This document shows, piece by piece, positions 21,797 to 33,000 of a stretch of 51,578 nucleotides of DNA. Made by a program: the position numbers and the translations under genes. The stretch is from Acidobacteriota bacterium (GTDB lineage: Bacteria; Acidobacteriota; Terriglobia; Terriglobales; Acidobacteriaceae): assembly GCA_003225055.1 (NCBI GenBank), contig QIAU01000196.1, positions 1 through 51,578 on the forward strand. Direction: 5' to 3'. Each line of letters opens with the position of its first letter. The first letter of the stretch is position 1. The notes beneath the pieces were generated by a model that did not search any database, had not been told where the DNA came from, and saw only the letters and a list, made by a program, of their open reading frames with translations.

Positions 21797-24700
21797 ATGA
21801 GAGCCCGTAATCTGCTCGCCGGTCTGCTCTTAGCGATGTCGGCAACCCTTGCCTTTGCGCAAGGCGGCGCCTACGGAACCATCCTGGGAACCGTGACCGA
21901 CAATTCCGGCGCGGTCGTGGCCAACGCTGGCATCGAAGTCACGAACATCGCCACCAACGTGAGCAAACGCACGGAAACTACTTCTACCGGTGATTACACC
22001 GTTCCTTACTTGCCGCCGGGCATTTACAGAGTGACGGTTCAGGCACCGGGTTTTCAGAGGTCGGTGGTGGACCAAATTGGTTTAGTTGTCGGGCAGGAAG
22101 TGCGGGCCAACGTCAGCATGAAGCCAGGCGCCGTGTCGGAAAGCGTGCGGGTGGAGGCCAGTGCCGTCGCCCTCGACACGGACAGCTCCGCTGTCGCCCA
22201 GTTGATTAGCGAGAAGCAGGTGGATCAGTTACCGCTGAACGGACGCAACTTCCTGACCTTGCTGTTTATCGGGGCGGGTGCCGTGCAGACTAACGGCGAG
22301 CAAGGCCAGATGCGGCAGGGTGAGGGTAACGCCATCAGTATTAATGGTGGTCGTCCTACCTCCAACAATTACACACTTGACGGGCTGATCAATACCGACA
22401 CAGCGTTGAATACGCCGGCCGTAATCTTGTCCCAGGATGCAATTCAGGAATTCAAGGTTCAGAGTGAAACCTACTCCGCGGAATATGGCTTCAGCGCGAA
22501 CCAAATCAACATCGTCAGCAAGATTGGCACGAATCAACTTCATGGCACCGCCTGGGATTTTCTTAGGAATGACGCACTCGACGCGAAAGCGCCCTTTCAA
22601 TCTACTATTCCCAAGCTTCGTCAGAATCAGTTTGGCTATGTTCTTGGCGGGCCCATCTACATCCCGAAAGTCTACGACGGGAGAAACAAGACGTTCTTCC
22701 TCGCCAACTACGAAGGATGGAGGATCAGGAATGGTCTGAACCAGGACAACTTTAACGCTCCGAACCCCGCGCAATTGACCGGCGATTTCTCCTCATCCGG
22801 CTTGACACCAATCACAGCCGGTTGCACTCCCGGCGCAAAACAGTTTTGCCTACCCATCGATCCCACAACCAACCAGCCCTTCCCGGGCAACATTATCCCT
22901 TCTTCCCGGTTCTCGCGACTCGCCAAGGTAGTTCTTGGCGCCAAGCTCATCCCCGCACCCAATTGCACTGGCTGTCCCGGCAACTACCGCCTGGTGACCA
23001 ATCTTCAGAACCAGACGAACCAGCAAACCTACAAGCTGGACCAGCAGTTGGGGCATTTCGGTTCGGTTTTCTTCCGCTACACCACGGCGACCTATGACAA
23101 TCAGAACATTAACGGATCCGTCACAATCCCATTTGGAGTAGGCGTCTTTACCGAGAAGTCCGAGAGTTGGATGATCTCCCACACTCTCAACCTGGGCTCC
23201 AAATACGTGAACAGTTTCCGCTTCGGACGTCTCGAGCCTATCGCGGTTCAGGGCGGCATGCCGGCTCCCACATCCGACGTAACCGCACTGGGTGTGACGG
23301 GTGTTTTCCCGACCTTGCCCGCCTATGCCCGCCTGTATCCGACCATTGGGTTCCAAGGCATCAATGGCACCAGCTTTGGCAGTCAAGGCAATGACACCTC
23401 AACCAGCGATCTTCCTACCTGGGAATTCGCCGACTCGCTAGCCATGATCAGAGGTAAACACACCATAACAGTAGGATTCGATTACCGCCGATGGCTGCAG
23501 AAGCGGAATCTTTCGGCAGACTTCCTGGGTAACTTTGGTTTTAGCAACGACACGGTCACCAACAACAGTGGCGGCTGCACGACTGCGTCGGGCCGTTGCG
23601 GAACCGGTAATTCCATTGCCGACTTTTTACTTGGTTACTACAACAACGCCAGCACGTTTGAGCCGGGCCCCTTCAGTCCGGCGGGGACGGCGGGCAATCT
23701 GAACCAGTATCGCTTCACTTACTTCGCTCCTTTTGTGGAAGATGACTGGAAATTCAACAACCGGCTTAGCTTGAATCTCGGCCTGCGCTGGGACTATCGC
23801 GCGGTGCCGTTTGAGGAGAGCAACAACAAGATGTTCTGGTTTGATCGGGCGAATCCCGGTGGTGGGCTCTGTTTTGCGGATAAGGCTTTGCAGACCCAGT
23901 CGGTCCCAGGTCTTGGCGGCCCGATCGCTCCCGAGGGAAACGGCTTCTATCGGTACTGCGGGCGCAATAATCCAGCTGACGGATCGAAGAAACCCTTTGC
24001 TCCTCGACTCGGCTTCGCCTATCGCCTGACCGACAAGACAGTCGTTCGCGGCGGGTACGGAATCTTTTTTGACTCCGCCGAGACTCGTGAAATTGACGAT
24101 TCAGGCGACATTTATCCTTTCGTCGTTCGTACTTCTCCGAACCCAACCGTGAATCCGAACCTGCCCAAGCTCACGGACAATATGTTTCCGGCAGTTACTC
24201 TTCATCAGGTGAGTCCTGCCAGTGACGGCAGCCAATTCTTCGCCGTGATTATTTCCGAGTTTCCTCACAACCCCTACGTGCAGCAGTGGTCTCTGTCGGT
24301 GCAGCGGGAATTGGCGCGGAATACGACTCTCGAAGTTAACTATGTGGGCAATAAGGGAACTCACTTACTGAACCGCATCAACATTGGGCAAGGTCTGCCG
24401 CCGGCTAATCCGGCCGCTTGCGACGCTACTGCCGGTGGGGATCCGAAATCGGGTGACTGTCCTGCCTTAGCCAGAAGGCCTTTTCAGAACATCACTTCGC
24501 CTAACGGCTTTCTGGATAGCCAATGGAACGGGTACAACAACTATAACGCCGGCAACATAAAGCTCGAACGGCGCTCCAGTTCATTGGCACTGGTCTCGGT
24601 CTACACCTGGTCCAAAAGCATGGACGACAAGTCGGCCGCCGCGGGTGTGGGGGCCACGAACGCATTCGCCGGGCATATGGATGAGCACAACGCCCGCTTG

Positions 24701-25300
24701 GACTACGGCCGCTCCGATTTTGACGTGCCCCATAGGTTCGTCACCAGCGCGGTCTATCAGTTGCCATTCGGACGCGGAAAGCGATACGGCAACTCTATGA
24801 ATAAAGCCGCCGATCTTGCCCTGGGCGGTTGGCAGATCACGGGGATCACCACCTTCCAAAAAGGATTCGCGTTTTCCGTGCTGGCCGCTGACCAATTCGG
24901 TTTGCTCACGAGTTTTACGCAGAGGGCTAATCTGATTTCTGGTTGCAATCCAAATAGCGGTTTCCACAAGAGCGTCAACGAGTGGTTTAACACCGCCTGC
25001 TTTGTCCAACCCCTTGCCGGTCAGTTCGGCAACAGCGGACGCAACATCATTCGCGGTCCCGGCATCAACAACTGGGACGCAGGGATCGGCAAGGATTTTA
25101 AATTCACCGAACGGGTCGCGTTCCAGTTCCGCATGGAGGGTTTTAATATTTTCAACCACGCGCAATACGGATTTGACCCGTTTACGGCGACTAGCATTGG
25201 TGCTCCGGTCAGCAACAATCCAAATAACTTAGACTATGGCAAAGTCATTGCCGCGCGGCCGGGACGCATTATTCAATTCGGAGGCAAGGTCGTTTTCTAA
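21797..25300 (+). CDS. Oar-like TonB-dependent receptor 2 with carboxypeptidase-regulatory-like domain
   Basis: An outer-membrane receptor of 1167 residues. The start follows the strong ribosome site GAGGAGGG and opens a signal peptide (MRARNLLAGLLLAMSATLAF, cleavage near AFAQ). Residues about 28-110 are the CarboxypepD_reg-like domain (ILGTVTDNSGAVVANAGIEV, PYLPPGIYRVTVQAPGFQ). The plug follows: VDQLPLNGRNFLTLLFIGAG, NNYTLDGLINTDTALNTPA, DAIQEFKVQSETYSAEYG. The barrel ends in GGKVVF with a terminal Phe. It is followed by a hairpin terminator and then a secreted TPR protein. The substrate is not readable from sequence; import of glycan-derived oligosaccharides is inferred from the surrounding hydrolases. 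Confidence 0.93.
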   Translation: MRARNLLAGLLLAMSATLAFAQGGAYGTILGTVTDNSGAVVANAGIEVTNIATNVSKRTETTSTGDYTVPYLPPGIYRVTVQAPGFQRSVVDQIGLVVGQEVRANVSMKPGAVSESVRVEASAVALDTDSSAVAQLISEKQVDQLPLNGRNFLTLLFIGAGAVQTNGEQGQMRQGEGNAISINGGRPTSNNYTLDGLINTDTALNTPAVILSQDAIQEFKVQSETYSAEYGFSANQINIVSKIGTNQLHGTAWDFLRNDALDAKAPFQSTIPKLRQNQFGYVLGGPIYIPKVYDGRNKTFFLANYEGWRIRNGLNQDNFNAPNPAQLTGDFSSSGLTPITAGCTPGAKQFCLPIDPTTNQPFPGNIIPSSRFSRLAKVVLGAKLIPAPNCTGCPGNYRLVTNLQNQTNQQTYKLDQQLGHFGSVFFRYTTATYDNQNINGSVTIPFGVGVFTEKSESWMISHTLNLGSKYVNSFRFGRLEPIAVQGGMPAPTSDVTALGVTGVFPTLPAYARLYPTIGFQGINGTSFGSQGNDTSTSDLPTWEFADSLAMIRGKHTITVGFDYRRWLQKRNLSADFLGNFGFSNDTVTNNSGGCTTASGRCGTGNSIADFLLGYYNNASTFEPGPFSPAGTAGNLNQYRFTYFAPFVEDDWKFNNRLSLNLGLRWDYRAVPFEESNNKMFWFDRANPGGGLCFADKALQTQSVPGLGGPIAPEGNGFYRYCGRNNPADGSKKPFAPRLGFAYRLTDKTVVRGGYGIFFDSAETREIDDSGDIYPFVVRTSPNPTVNPNLPKLTDNMFPAVTLHQVSPASDGSQFFAVIISEFPHNPYVQQWSLSVQRELARNTTLEVNYVGNKGTHLLNRINIGQGLPPANPAACDATAGGDPKSGDCPALARRPFQNITSPNGFLDSQWNGYNNYNAGNIKLERRSSSLALVSVYTWSKSMDDKSAAAGVGATNAFAGHMDEHNARLDYGRSDFDVPHRFVTSAVYQLPFGRGKRYGNSMNKAADLALGGWQITGITTFQKGFAFSVLAADQFGLLTSFTQRANLISGCNPNSGFHKSVNEWFNTACFVQPLAGQFGNSGRNIIRGPGINNWDAGIGKDFKFTERVAFQFRMEGFNIFNHAQYGFDPFTATSIGAPVSNNPNNLDYGKVIAARPGRIIQFGGKVVF

Positions 25301-25320
25301 CCGCTTCGGTTTTCAAAACT

Positions 25321-25353
25321 CTGCCCGGGCAGTGCGCCCGGACAGTTCTTCTT
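25321..25353 (+). terminator. Rho-independent-like terminator after TonB receptor 2
   Basis: CTGCCCGGGC (25321-25330) pairs with GCCCGGACAG (25336-25345) at nine of ten positions across a 5-base loop. It is followed by TTCTTCTT. It begins 20 bases after the receptor stop and would partly separate the receptor from the TPR gene that starts at 25390. Confidence 0.65.
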
Positions 25354-25389
25354 ACGCGCACTCGCCTTCTTTGAGGTAGCATTCGAGCT

Positions 25390-26613
25390 ATGTCCGACCT
25401 GCGTTGGGCCGCCTTTTGGATCTGCTTGACGCTCTCCTGCGTGGTGGTTTGCCTCGGCAGTGGCTGCGCTCTGGGACAAGCATCATCCGCCGGTGCGGCG
25501 GAACATTACTCCGCGGAGGGGCAGCGGGCGTTGGCGCAAGGAGATTACTCCCGGGCCGAGCAGGCGTTCGAGAAACTGTGCCAGCTCGAACCCGGCGTCG
25601 CCGAAGTCCATGCCAACCTCGGCCTGATCTATTTCGAGGAACGCAAGTTTGACGAGGCTGTGCCTGCGCTCCGTCAAGCTTTGAAGCTGAAACCCAGCCT
25701 GCTGAAGTCGGAGAGTCTCTTAGCCATGTCCCTTTCCGAGCTTGGCCACTACAACGAAGCGCTACCCGGTCTGGAGAAGGGCTTTCGTCGATCCTCCGAC
25801 CCGGAGATCAAGCGCATGTGCGGACTCGAATTGGAGAGAGCCTACACTGGACTAAAACGGGACAACCAAGCCGTAGAAGTCGCCCTGGAACTCCAACGCC
25901 TTTATCCCAGCGATCCTGAGGTCCTCTATCACAGCGGGAGAATCTTCGGAAACTTCGCTTTCTTGAGCGTTCAGAAACTAGCTCAAGTCGCGCCGAATTC
26001 AGTGTGGCGCCACTTGGCTGCGGCCGAGGCACATGAAAGCCAGGGCACCTATGACCAGGCGATTCAGGAATACCGCGAAGTGCTCAGGCTCGAACCGCAA
26101 CACCCGGGTGTGCACTATCGGATTGGCCGCACGCTGCTTTCTCGTTTCTGGCAGCACCATTCAGCGGAAGACACGGCCGAGGCGGAAAAGGAATTTGAAG
26201 CGGAGTTGCAGCTGGACCCCACGAATGCCAACGCCGCGTACGAATTGGGAGAAATGCATCGCAAAGCCAGCCAAAGCGACGAAGCACGACAGTACTTCGA
26301 ACAAGCAGTAAAACACTACCCTGACTTCGCGGAAGCGCACCTGGGGCTCGCCGCAGTCCTATTAGAGAAGAAGCAGCCGGAACAAGCGCTGATACACGTA
26401 CAGAAGGCGGTCGAAGCGGACCCGGGTAACGAGGTGACATGGTATCGGCTCGCCCAGGTTCAGAAAACGTTGGGGAATTCCAGTGAGCAGCAAAAGGCGC
26501 TGGCTGAATTCCGGCGCCTTCACCAAGAGTCCACGCGAGAGAAGGGATTCGATCTAACCGGACCGGCCTCAGAAGTGACCAAACAGGAGATCGAGCCCAA
26601 GGCAGGGCGCTGA
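25390..26613 (+). CDS. Secreted tetratricopeptide-repeat protein 1
   Basis: A 407-residue protein with a hydrophobic signal sequence (AAFWICLTLSCVVVCLGSGC). The Cys does not sit in a standard lipobox, so cleavage after ALGQA by signal peptidase I is as likely as lipidation. The remainder is about eight to nine TPR-like helical pairs, for example LAQGDYSRAEQAFEKLCQLE, YDQAIQEYREVLRLEPQHPG and PEQALIHVQKAVEADPG. No enzymatic motif is seen; such proteins act as protein- or ligand-binding scaffolds. It is a clear paralogue of the protein at 36155-37363: both share a QVAPxSVW segment and the same repeat phasing, and both neighbour a TonB receptor. A role in receptor assembly or glycan capture is inference. 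Confidence 0.85.
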   Translation: MSDLRWAAFWICLTLSCVVVCLGSGCALGQASSAGAAEHYSAEGQRALAQGDYSRAEQAFEKLCQLEPGVAEVHANLGLIYFEERKFDEAVPALRQALKLKPSLLKSESLLAMSLSELGHYNEALPGLEKGFRRSSDPEIKRMCGLELERAYTGLKRDNQAVEVALELQRLYPSDPEVLYHSGRIFGNFAFLSVQKLAQVAPNSVWRHLAAAEAHESQGTYDQAIQEYREVLRLEPQHPGVHYRIGRTLLSRFWQHHSAEDTAEAEKEFEAELQLDPTNANAAYELGEMHRKASQSDEARQYFEQAVKHYPDFAEAHLGLAAVLLEKKQPEQALIHVQKAVEADPGNEVTWYRLAQVQKTLGNSSEQQKALAEFRRLHQESTREKGFDLTGPASEVTKQEIEPKAGR

Positions 26614-26630
26614 GGCTCATTCCGCTCGGG

Positions 26631-28154
26631 TCAGGGAAATGTAACCACCGCCACGGCGTATCCGTTCAGCTGGAACGTATCAGCGGTCAAGTTCCGACTG
26701 GCCGGCGGCTGGAAGTTCGTGCTCTGATCCACATAGTCGACTCGCCCTCCGCTGGCCCCCGGCATCGAAATATCGAACAGGCGGTCGCGTTTATTTACCA
26801 CGAGCACGCGCCGCTTGCCGGCACGCGTCACAAACGCCAGCGAGTAGACATAAGGATGATTCGACGCGAAGGCGTGGAATGGCTCGATCTCGACCAGTTT
26901 GTCGCCGGGACCGAAGTTGTCATGGAGAAGCTTTAGCACCCAATAGCGCGCATTCGGCTTCCCGTCGTTCCAGTCAACCATAGAGACGCTGGGAAACTGG
27001 GTAGGAAACCCCACAAGCTGTGACTCACCCGCCACGTCAATACCGATCTTGGTCAATTCGCCGAAGATGTAGGCGTACATCGCCCCCGCCAGATTCCAGT
27101 AAGAATCCGGAATCGGCTTAGCGACATGCCCGGGCTCCCCCTGGGTGAGGTCGTCGGCCGAGATTACGCCCAGTTCATCGATGGTGGTCTTGGTCTGGGG
27201 TGACAGCCGTTTGCGAATCGACTCCACATAGCGCACCGTCTTCAGGAATCCATCGGCCTGGTCAAAGTAGGTGAACTGTTCGATCTCCGGGGTCTGGTCC
27301 GCTGTCGGGACCGCATAAAAGTGATAGGAGATGAAGTCGAGCGGCACCCCAGGCTCGTGATTCCTGTGATCAAGAAAATACTCAAAATAGTGGGGATCGG
27401 TGGACATCGCCAGCGCCAGCCCCACGAACTTCATGTCCGGCTGGACCTTTTTCATGGCGGTTACCACCGCGTCGTACAGCCGAGTATAGGTTTCGACGTC
27501 AGTGTGGTGCTCAAACTCCACCTCGTTCAAAACCTCCCAGTAGGGGATGGAGTAGTGGTAGCCCGACTCGTGGCGCTTGCCGAACTCGTCCGTGAACCCG
27601 CCCTGGGTGTACCACGCGAGCAACCGGGCGTAATATCCGGCGACCTCCTTCATGCTCGGATCACGCAGTTCGGTTCCCTTTTCGTATTCCCATGTGACCT
27701 GGTTGGGGTCCGCCGGATAGGGCACGGGCGTGTCGGTCTTGTACATCCACTGCGGGATCGTGCTGAAGTTGAGAATGACCGAATGCCCTTTCGTGGCCTC
27801 GAGGAAGTCGATCGTCATGGGATCAATGGTCGAGAAGTCCCACGATGTTTTGCCGTCCTCAGGGGGCTCCAGTTCCGCGACACCCAGTTTCGGATAGGGC
27901 AACCACGGCACATAGCGGACATAGTCAGCACCGAGGTCGTGCAGCGCCTTAAATGCGTTATCGTGCACGGGCGTCCCACGCCGTAGCGGAGGATTGACCA
28001 CGACTTGCAGAGTGGGCGTGGTCTCGGAGGCACGAATGACCTTATCCCAATGGACAACGACTTTCGCGGGTGGATCCTCAGCCCGCACAGTTCCTGCTAT
28101 GACGCATGCGAGCGCCAAAAGGGTGAGCCATTGCCATCGCGAACTGACATTCAT
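26631..28154 (-). CDS. Clan GH-A glycoside hydrolase, GH39-like, secreted
   Basis: A predicted exported hydrolase of 507 residues. The start at 28154 follows GGGGGAGGG and opens a signal peptide (MNVSSRWQWLTLLALACVIA, cleavage after VRA). The (beta/alpha)8 barrel shows clan GH-A catalytic positions: Asn-Glu in IPYWEVLNEVEFEHH near residue 207 (acid/base) and Glu in KTTIDELGVIS near 322 (nucleophile). The C-terminal 90 residues form a small beta domain (RVLVVNKRDRLFDISMPG). Overall shape is closest to GH39 (beta-xylosidase/alpha-L-iduronidase-like), but the exact family and substrate cannot be settled by reading. Its stop lies 18 bp from that of TPR protein 1 (convergent), and it is divergent from the isomerase-GH106 pair. 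Confidence 0.8.
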   Translation of the reverse strand: MNVSSRWQWLTLLALACVIAGTVRAEDPPAKVVVHWDKVIRASETTPTLQVVVNPPLRRGTPVHDNAFKALHDLGADYVRYVPWLPYPKLGVAELEPPEDGKTSWDFSTIDPMTIDFLEATKGHSVILNFSTIPQWMYKTDTPVPYPADPNQVTWEYEKGTELRDPSMKEVAGYYARLLAWYTQGGFTDEFGKRHESGYHYSIPYWEVLNEVEFEHHTDVETYTRLYDAVVTAMKKVQPDMKFVGLALAMSTDPHYFEYFLDHRNHEPGVPLDFISYHFYAVPTADQTPEIEQFTYFDQADGFLKTVRYVESIRKRLSPQTKTTIDELGVISADDLTQGEPGHVAKPIPDSYWNLAGAMYAYIFGELTKIGIDVAGESQLVGFPTQFPSVSMVDWNDGKPNARYWVLKLLHDNFGPGDKLVEIEPFHAFASNHPYVYSLAFVTRAGKRRVLVVNKRDRLFDISMPGASGGRVDYVDQSTNFQPPASRNLTADTFQLNGYAVAVVTFP

Positions 28155-28538
28155 AACCCTCCCCCTTTCAAATTGGAATCGCTTATCTTGTGCCTTCGAG
28201 CCACTGAACATCGTCGCGCCGCGACACGCGGGGATGCGGCATCCTCCCATCCAGTTAGAGGTACGTCAAAGGGCAATCGATTACCGCAGGACATTTCGCG
28301 CTGAGAAATCGAAAGCGACGCGGGCCTGATGGTCCTCTGTCCGTCAGGAATCGGGATGCAGCCCATCGAATGACCACCGATCGCTGTCGATACCCGCCGA
28401 AAATAAGTGCCTGTTGTTTTCGCAGTGCAGAACGCCTGGTTCCCGCAACTCGGCGCTTGCTCGGGCGGCGGGTGCTGGCTAAGCTCAAAATCCCACTCCG
28501 TGGTTTTGCATGTGGACTCGAGTGCGACTCCCTCGCTT
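28155..28538. promoter_or_regulatory. Divergent promoter region between GH39-like and isomerase genes
   Basis: A 384-bp intergenic region from which two sugar modules are transcribed in opposite directions. At 28272-28285 lies GGCAATCGATTACC, a 14-bp palindrome centred on a CG step with one mismatched pair. That is the geometry of LacI-family operators. A second inverted repeat, ATTTC and GAAAT seven bases apart, lies at about 28293-28309. The broken LacI gene at 465-1570 is the only LacI-type regulator in the window, so the cognate factor is unknown. Confidence 0.45.
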
Positions 28539-29981
28539 ATGACCGCTGCTGTTTCTCACAAGTCGCTCAAAGTCGGCATTTTCGGCATTGGCCTCGACAC
28601 GTACTGGCCCCAGTTCGAGGGCCTGGAGGAGCGCCTCCGCGGGTATGTCGAAGTCGTTGCCCAACGGATTGAAAGGCCCGGCGTAGAGGTCATCAAACTG
28701 GGTTTGGTTGATACTCCCGAGAAAGCGCTGGCTGCCGGACATGAGTTTCGCCGCGCCGACGTGGATCTGATTTTCTTGTACGTCACCACCTATGCGCTTT
28801 CTTCGACAGTGTTGCCGGCGGTGCGTCGGGCCAAAGTGCCGGTCATCATCCTCAATCTCTCACCCGCGGCGGCGATTGATTACGCATGCTTCAATCGGCT
28901 CGGCGACCGCACCAAAATGACCGGCGAATGGCTGGCTCACTGCTCGCCCTGTCCGGTGCCGGAAATCGCGAATGTCTTTCAGCGTAGCGGGATCCCCTTT
29001 TATCAAGTGAGCGGGATGCTGGAGAACGATCCCGCCGCGTGGGCTGAGATCGGCGAGTGGATCGAAGCGGCCCGGGTCGCCCGCGTCATGGAGCACAACC
29101 GTCTGGGCGTCATGGGCCATTATTACGGCGGCATGCTGGATATTTATACCGACTTGACAGTGCAAGCGGCGTGCTTCGGCGGCCACATTGAGATTCTCGA
29201 AGTCGAGGAGTTAGCCTCGCTGCGCCGGGAGGCAACGGAGGCGAGCGTCGACAGGAGAGTGGCCGATTTCATGAAGGCCTTTGATGTCGAGGCCGACTGC
29301 TCCGGGGAAGAACTTCGTCGCGCCGCCCGCACCTCGGTTGCACTCGACCGTCTGGTCGAACAACACCGGCTCGGTTCGCTGGCGTACTACCATAAGGGCA
29401 CGGGAAACGCCGACAACGAGGAAGCCATCCGTTCCATCATTCTGGGCACCAGCCTGCTTACGGCACGAGGGATTCCGGTCGCCGGCGAGTATGAAATCAA
29501 GAACGTGCAAGCCATGAAGATCATGGATGCCTTCGGCGCCGGAGGGTCCTTCACCGAATACTACGCAGTGGATTACAACGACGACGTTGTGCTCATGGGC
29601 CATGACGGTCCTGGCCACATCGCGATCGCCGAAGGAAAAACCAAGGTACGGCCACTCACGGTCTATCACGGCAAGACAGGCCGCGGCCTGTCAGTTGAAA
29701 TGTCGGTGAAGCACGGCCCTGTCACTCTGCTGGCGGTAGCCGAATCCGCCCAAGGGAAGCTGAAGTTGGTTGTCGCTGAAGGCGCGTCCGTGCCCGGGCC
29801 GGTGCTTGAGATTGGTAACACGAATAGCCGCTACCGGTTCCCGATTGGCGCCAGGCGGTTCATGAATGAATGGAATGCTACGGGTCCGGCACACCACTGT
29901 GCCGTAGGGCTGGGTCATATTTCAAGCAAGCTGAAAAAGCTCGGATTTCTGCTGGGTATGGAGTACGTCCAAGTCTGCTGA
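28539..29981 (+). CDS. Sugar isomerase of the L-arabinose/L-fucose isomerase superfamily
   Basis: A 480-residue cytoplasmic protein. The start ATG at 28539 is chosen because homology begins at KVGIFGIGLDTYWPQFEGLE. The frame is open upstream to 28407 but looks random there, and no strong ribosome site is visible. The superfamily fold is recognisable from an N-terminal Rossmann-like domain (DVDLIFLYVTTYALSSTVLP) and a C-terminal isomerase domain. The latter carries AYYHKGTGNADNEE, IPVAGEYEIKNVQAMKIMDA, VDYNDDVVLMGHDGPGH and a His-containing ending TGPAHHCAVGLGH, likely metal and substrate contacts. It is divergent from true AraA, so the substrate is open. It ends 45 bp before the second GH106 gene, suggesting it isomerises a sugar released by that module. 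Confidence 0.8.
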   Translation: MTAAVSHKSLKVGIFGIGLDTYWPQFEGLEERLRGYVEVVAQRIERPGVEVIKLGLVDTPEKALAAGHEFRRADVDLIFLYVTTYALSSTVLPAVRRAKVPVIILNLSPAAAIDYACFNRLGDRTKMTGEWLAHCSPCPVPEIANVFQRSGIPFYQVSGMLENDPAAWAEIGEWIEAARVARVMEHNRLGVMGHYYGGMLDIYTDLTVQAACFGGHIEILEVEELASLRREATEASVDRRVADFMKAFDVEADCSGEELRRAARTSVALDRLVEQHRLGSLAYYHKGTGNADNEEAIRSIILGTSLLTARGIPVAGEYEIKNVQAMKIMDAFGAGGSFTEYYAVDYNDDVVLMGHDGPGHIAIAEGKTKVRPLTVYHGKTGRGLSVEMSVKHGPVTLLAVAESAQGKLKLVVAEGASVPGPVLEIGNTNSRYRFPIGARRFMNEWNATGPAHHCAVGLGHISSKLKKLGFLLGMEYVQVC

Positions 29982-30026
29982 ACCAACAATTTAACGAAGC
30001 ATGGTCACAACCAGGAGACAACGCCT

Positions 30027-33000
30027 ATGCTGACCCAACTTTGCGCTGCGCGAAAACCTCCCCGCCTGGTGTCGGTTGCCGTCGTTCTGGCGTTGACGCT
30101 CGCTGCCGCCGCGCAGGACGAGAAATCCGACCCGCTTGCCCGAGGCTTCCGAAACCCGCCTGACTCGGCCAAACCGCGTGTTTGGTGGCATTGGATGAAC
30201 GGTAACATAACCAAGGAAGGCATCAAGCTCGACCTCGAGTGGATGCAGCGCGTCGGCATCGGCGGCTTCCAGAATTTCGACGCCGCGCTTAATACTCCTA
30301 AGTTGGTCGATCACCGGTTGGTCTATATGACGCCGGAATGGCAGGATGCCTTCCGCTATGCCACGGAACTTGCCGACCGACTGGGCCTGGAAGAAGCGAT
30401 TGCCGGCTCGCCCGGATGGAGCGAATCGGGCGGGCCCTGGGTTAAGCCCAATCAGGGCATGAAGAAAGTGGTGTGGAGCGAAACCAGGGTGGAGGGCGGA
30501 AAGCCTTTCTCGGGCGTGTTGCCCCACCCGCCGACGGTCAGCGGTCCATTTCAAAATGTACCGCTCTTCGATTTCCTCGCGTTAATCAGTGGTCAGACAC
30601 CGGAGGCAGCCCCGGTCTTCTATGCCGACTCGGCAGTGGTAGCGTACCGCGCGCCCGAAAGCGACGTCCCGGTTTCCGCTTTGCGACCGACGATCACGTC
30701 CAGTGGCGGCAACCTTGATCTAAGCGTTTTGACCGATGGCGACCTGGTGAAAACGACCGCGCTGCCCAAAGCGCCCGCAGGCCAGCGGGCATGGATCCAG
30801 TACGAATTTTCCGCTCCCGAGACCATGCGCGCCGTGACCCTGGCGTTCCATGACCCGGCGGCGGCCATGGCGAACAGGTTCGGAGCTGCACCCCCTGTTG
30901 CCGACTTGGAGGCGAGCGACGATGGTCAAAATTTCCGCAAGCTGGCCGATATTCCCAACGACGGCGCCGTGGAACACACCATCGCATTTTCCCCGGCCAG
31001 CGCCCGATTCTTCCGCGTGAACTTCACCGATAAACCGCCTTCCGGTTTCCGCACCATGCCCTTCGACGTGGAGAATCCATTTGGCGATTTCAGCGCCGTG
31101 AAGCCTGGCCCAAACTTTCAGATCTCGGAGCTTGTCCTGCATCCCGGCGCTCGGGTGAGCCGCTTCGAGGAGAAGGCCGGCTTCGCCAACCTACGCAGCT
31201 TCGATTCGTTTTCCACCCCTCCCGTCGCGGCTCGAGATGCCATTCCGAAAAGCGACATCGTCGATCTAACTTCCAAACTGCACCCTGACGGCACTCTCGA
31301 TTGGATACCCCCCGCCGGCCACTGGGTCGTGTTGCGCTTCGGCTGCTCGCTGACCGGAGTTACCAACCATCCCGCCTCGCCCGAAGGAACCGGACTCGAG
31401 GTCGACAAGCTTAGCCGCGAATACGTCAGGGAATACATGAACACTTACCTCGACAATTACAGGGGTGCGGTCGGACCTCTCATGGGGAAGCGAGGATTGC
31501 AGTATGTGATCAACGACAGCTGGGAAGCAGGCACGGCCAACTGGACCGACAATCTGATTACCGAGTTCACCCGGCGCCGTGGATACGATCCGGTTCCGTG
31601 GTTGCCGGTGCTCGCAGGCCGCGTCATCGAAAGTGCGGAAGCGAGCGAAGGATTTCTGTGGGACTTCCGCGAGACGCTCGGCGATATGTTAGCCGAGTAT
31701 CACTATGATCAGATCACCGATATTCTGCATCAGCGCGGCATGGGCCACTACGGCGAGTCGCACGAAGAAGGACGCGCCTTCATCGGCGACGGAATGGAAG
31801 TCAAGCGCAGCAACGATGTCCCGATGTCGGCAATGTGGACGCAGAAACCGGGTGTAAACAAGGAGCAATATGGTTACGACGCCGACATTCGCGAATCGGC
31901 TTCAGTCGCTCACATCTACGGCCAGAATCTCGTCGCTGCTGAGTCGCTGACTGCCGCTTCCGGCGCCTGGGCCTGGTCGCCAGCCACGCTCAAGCCAACG
32001 GCTGACAAAGAAATGGCCATGGGCCTGAATCGGTTCGTCATTCACACTTCTGTTCATCAGCCGCTGGTGGATAAGAAACCTGGACTCGCCCTCGGTCCGT
32101 TCGGACAATGGTTTAACCGCAACGAAACCTGGGCCGAGCTGGCCAAGCCATGGGTGTCGTATCTCGCCCGCAGTTCATACCTGTTACAACAAGGCAAGTT
32201 CGTAGCGGATATCGCGTACTTCTACGGCGAAGACTCCAACATCACCGCCATTTATGGAGACCACTTTCCCGACGTGCCCGCCGGCTACAACTTCGATTAT
32301 GTCAACGCCGACGCCCTTATCCACAAGTTCTCTGTGGCTGGCCCTAGTCTCATAACGCCCAGTGGTATGAGCTATCGCATACTGGCGCTCGATCCTCGCT
32401 CGAAACAGATGTCACTGCCGGTCCTGAAAAAAATCAACGAATTGGTTGAAGCCGGAGCGATTGTAGTCGGCGCCAAGCCCGAAAACACTCCCAGCCTGGC
32501 TGACAATCAGGCCGAGTTCCATTCCCTGGCAGACAAGCTGTGGGGCGCTGGCATTGGCGCAAGCACTGGAAATGGCAAGGTCTATGGCAGTCAGAAGTTA
32601 GCCGATGTGCTCGAGACCCTGAACATCGGGCGCGACTTTGAGTACGAAAAACCTACACCCGATACCGACATTCTTTTCGTTCATCGCAAACTGGCTGACG
32701 GCGATCTCTACTTTGTGGATAACCGCAACGATCGTGATGAAGCCTTTGACGCCGCATTCCGCGTGCAAGGAAAATCCGCCGAACTTTGGCACCCCGACAC
32801 AGGACAAATCGAGCCAGCTTCCTACCAATTTGCAGATGGCAGAACACGGGTGCCGCTGCGCCTCGAACCCTGGGGCACGGTCTTTGTGGTTTTCCGCCAG
32901 GCCGCGACAGCGTCTTCCCGCACGGTACCGACTGTTCTCGAGGAAGCCCTTCGAACTGTCGAGGGGCCATGGGATGTGGCATTTCAACCGGATCGTGGCG

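Noticed and set aside
27321-27986. A 221-codon plus-strand open frame
   Set aside because: It is antisense to the GH39-like hydrolase, whose catalytic motifs confirm the minus strand.
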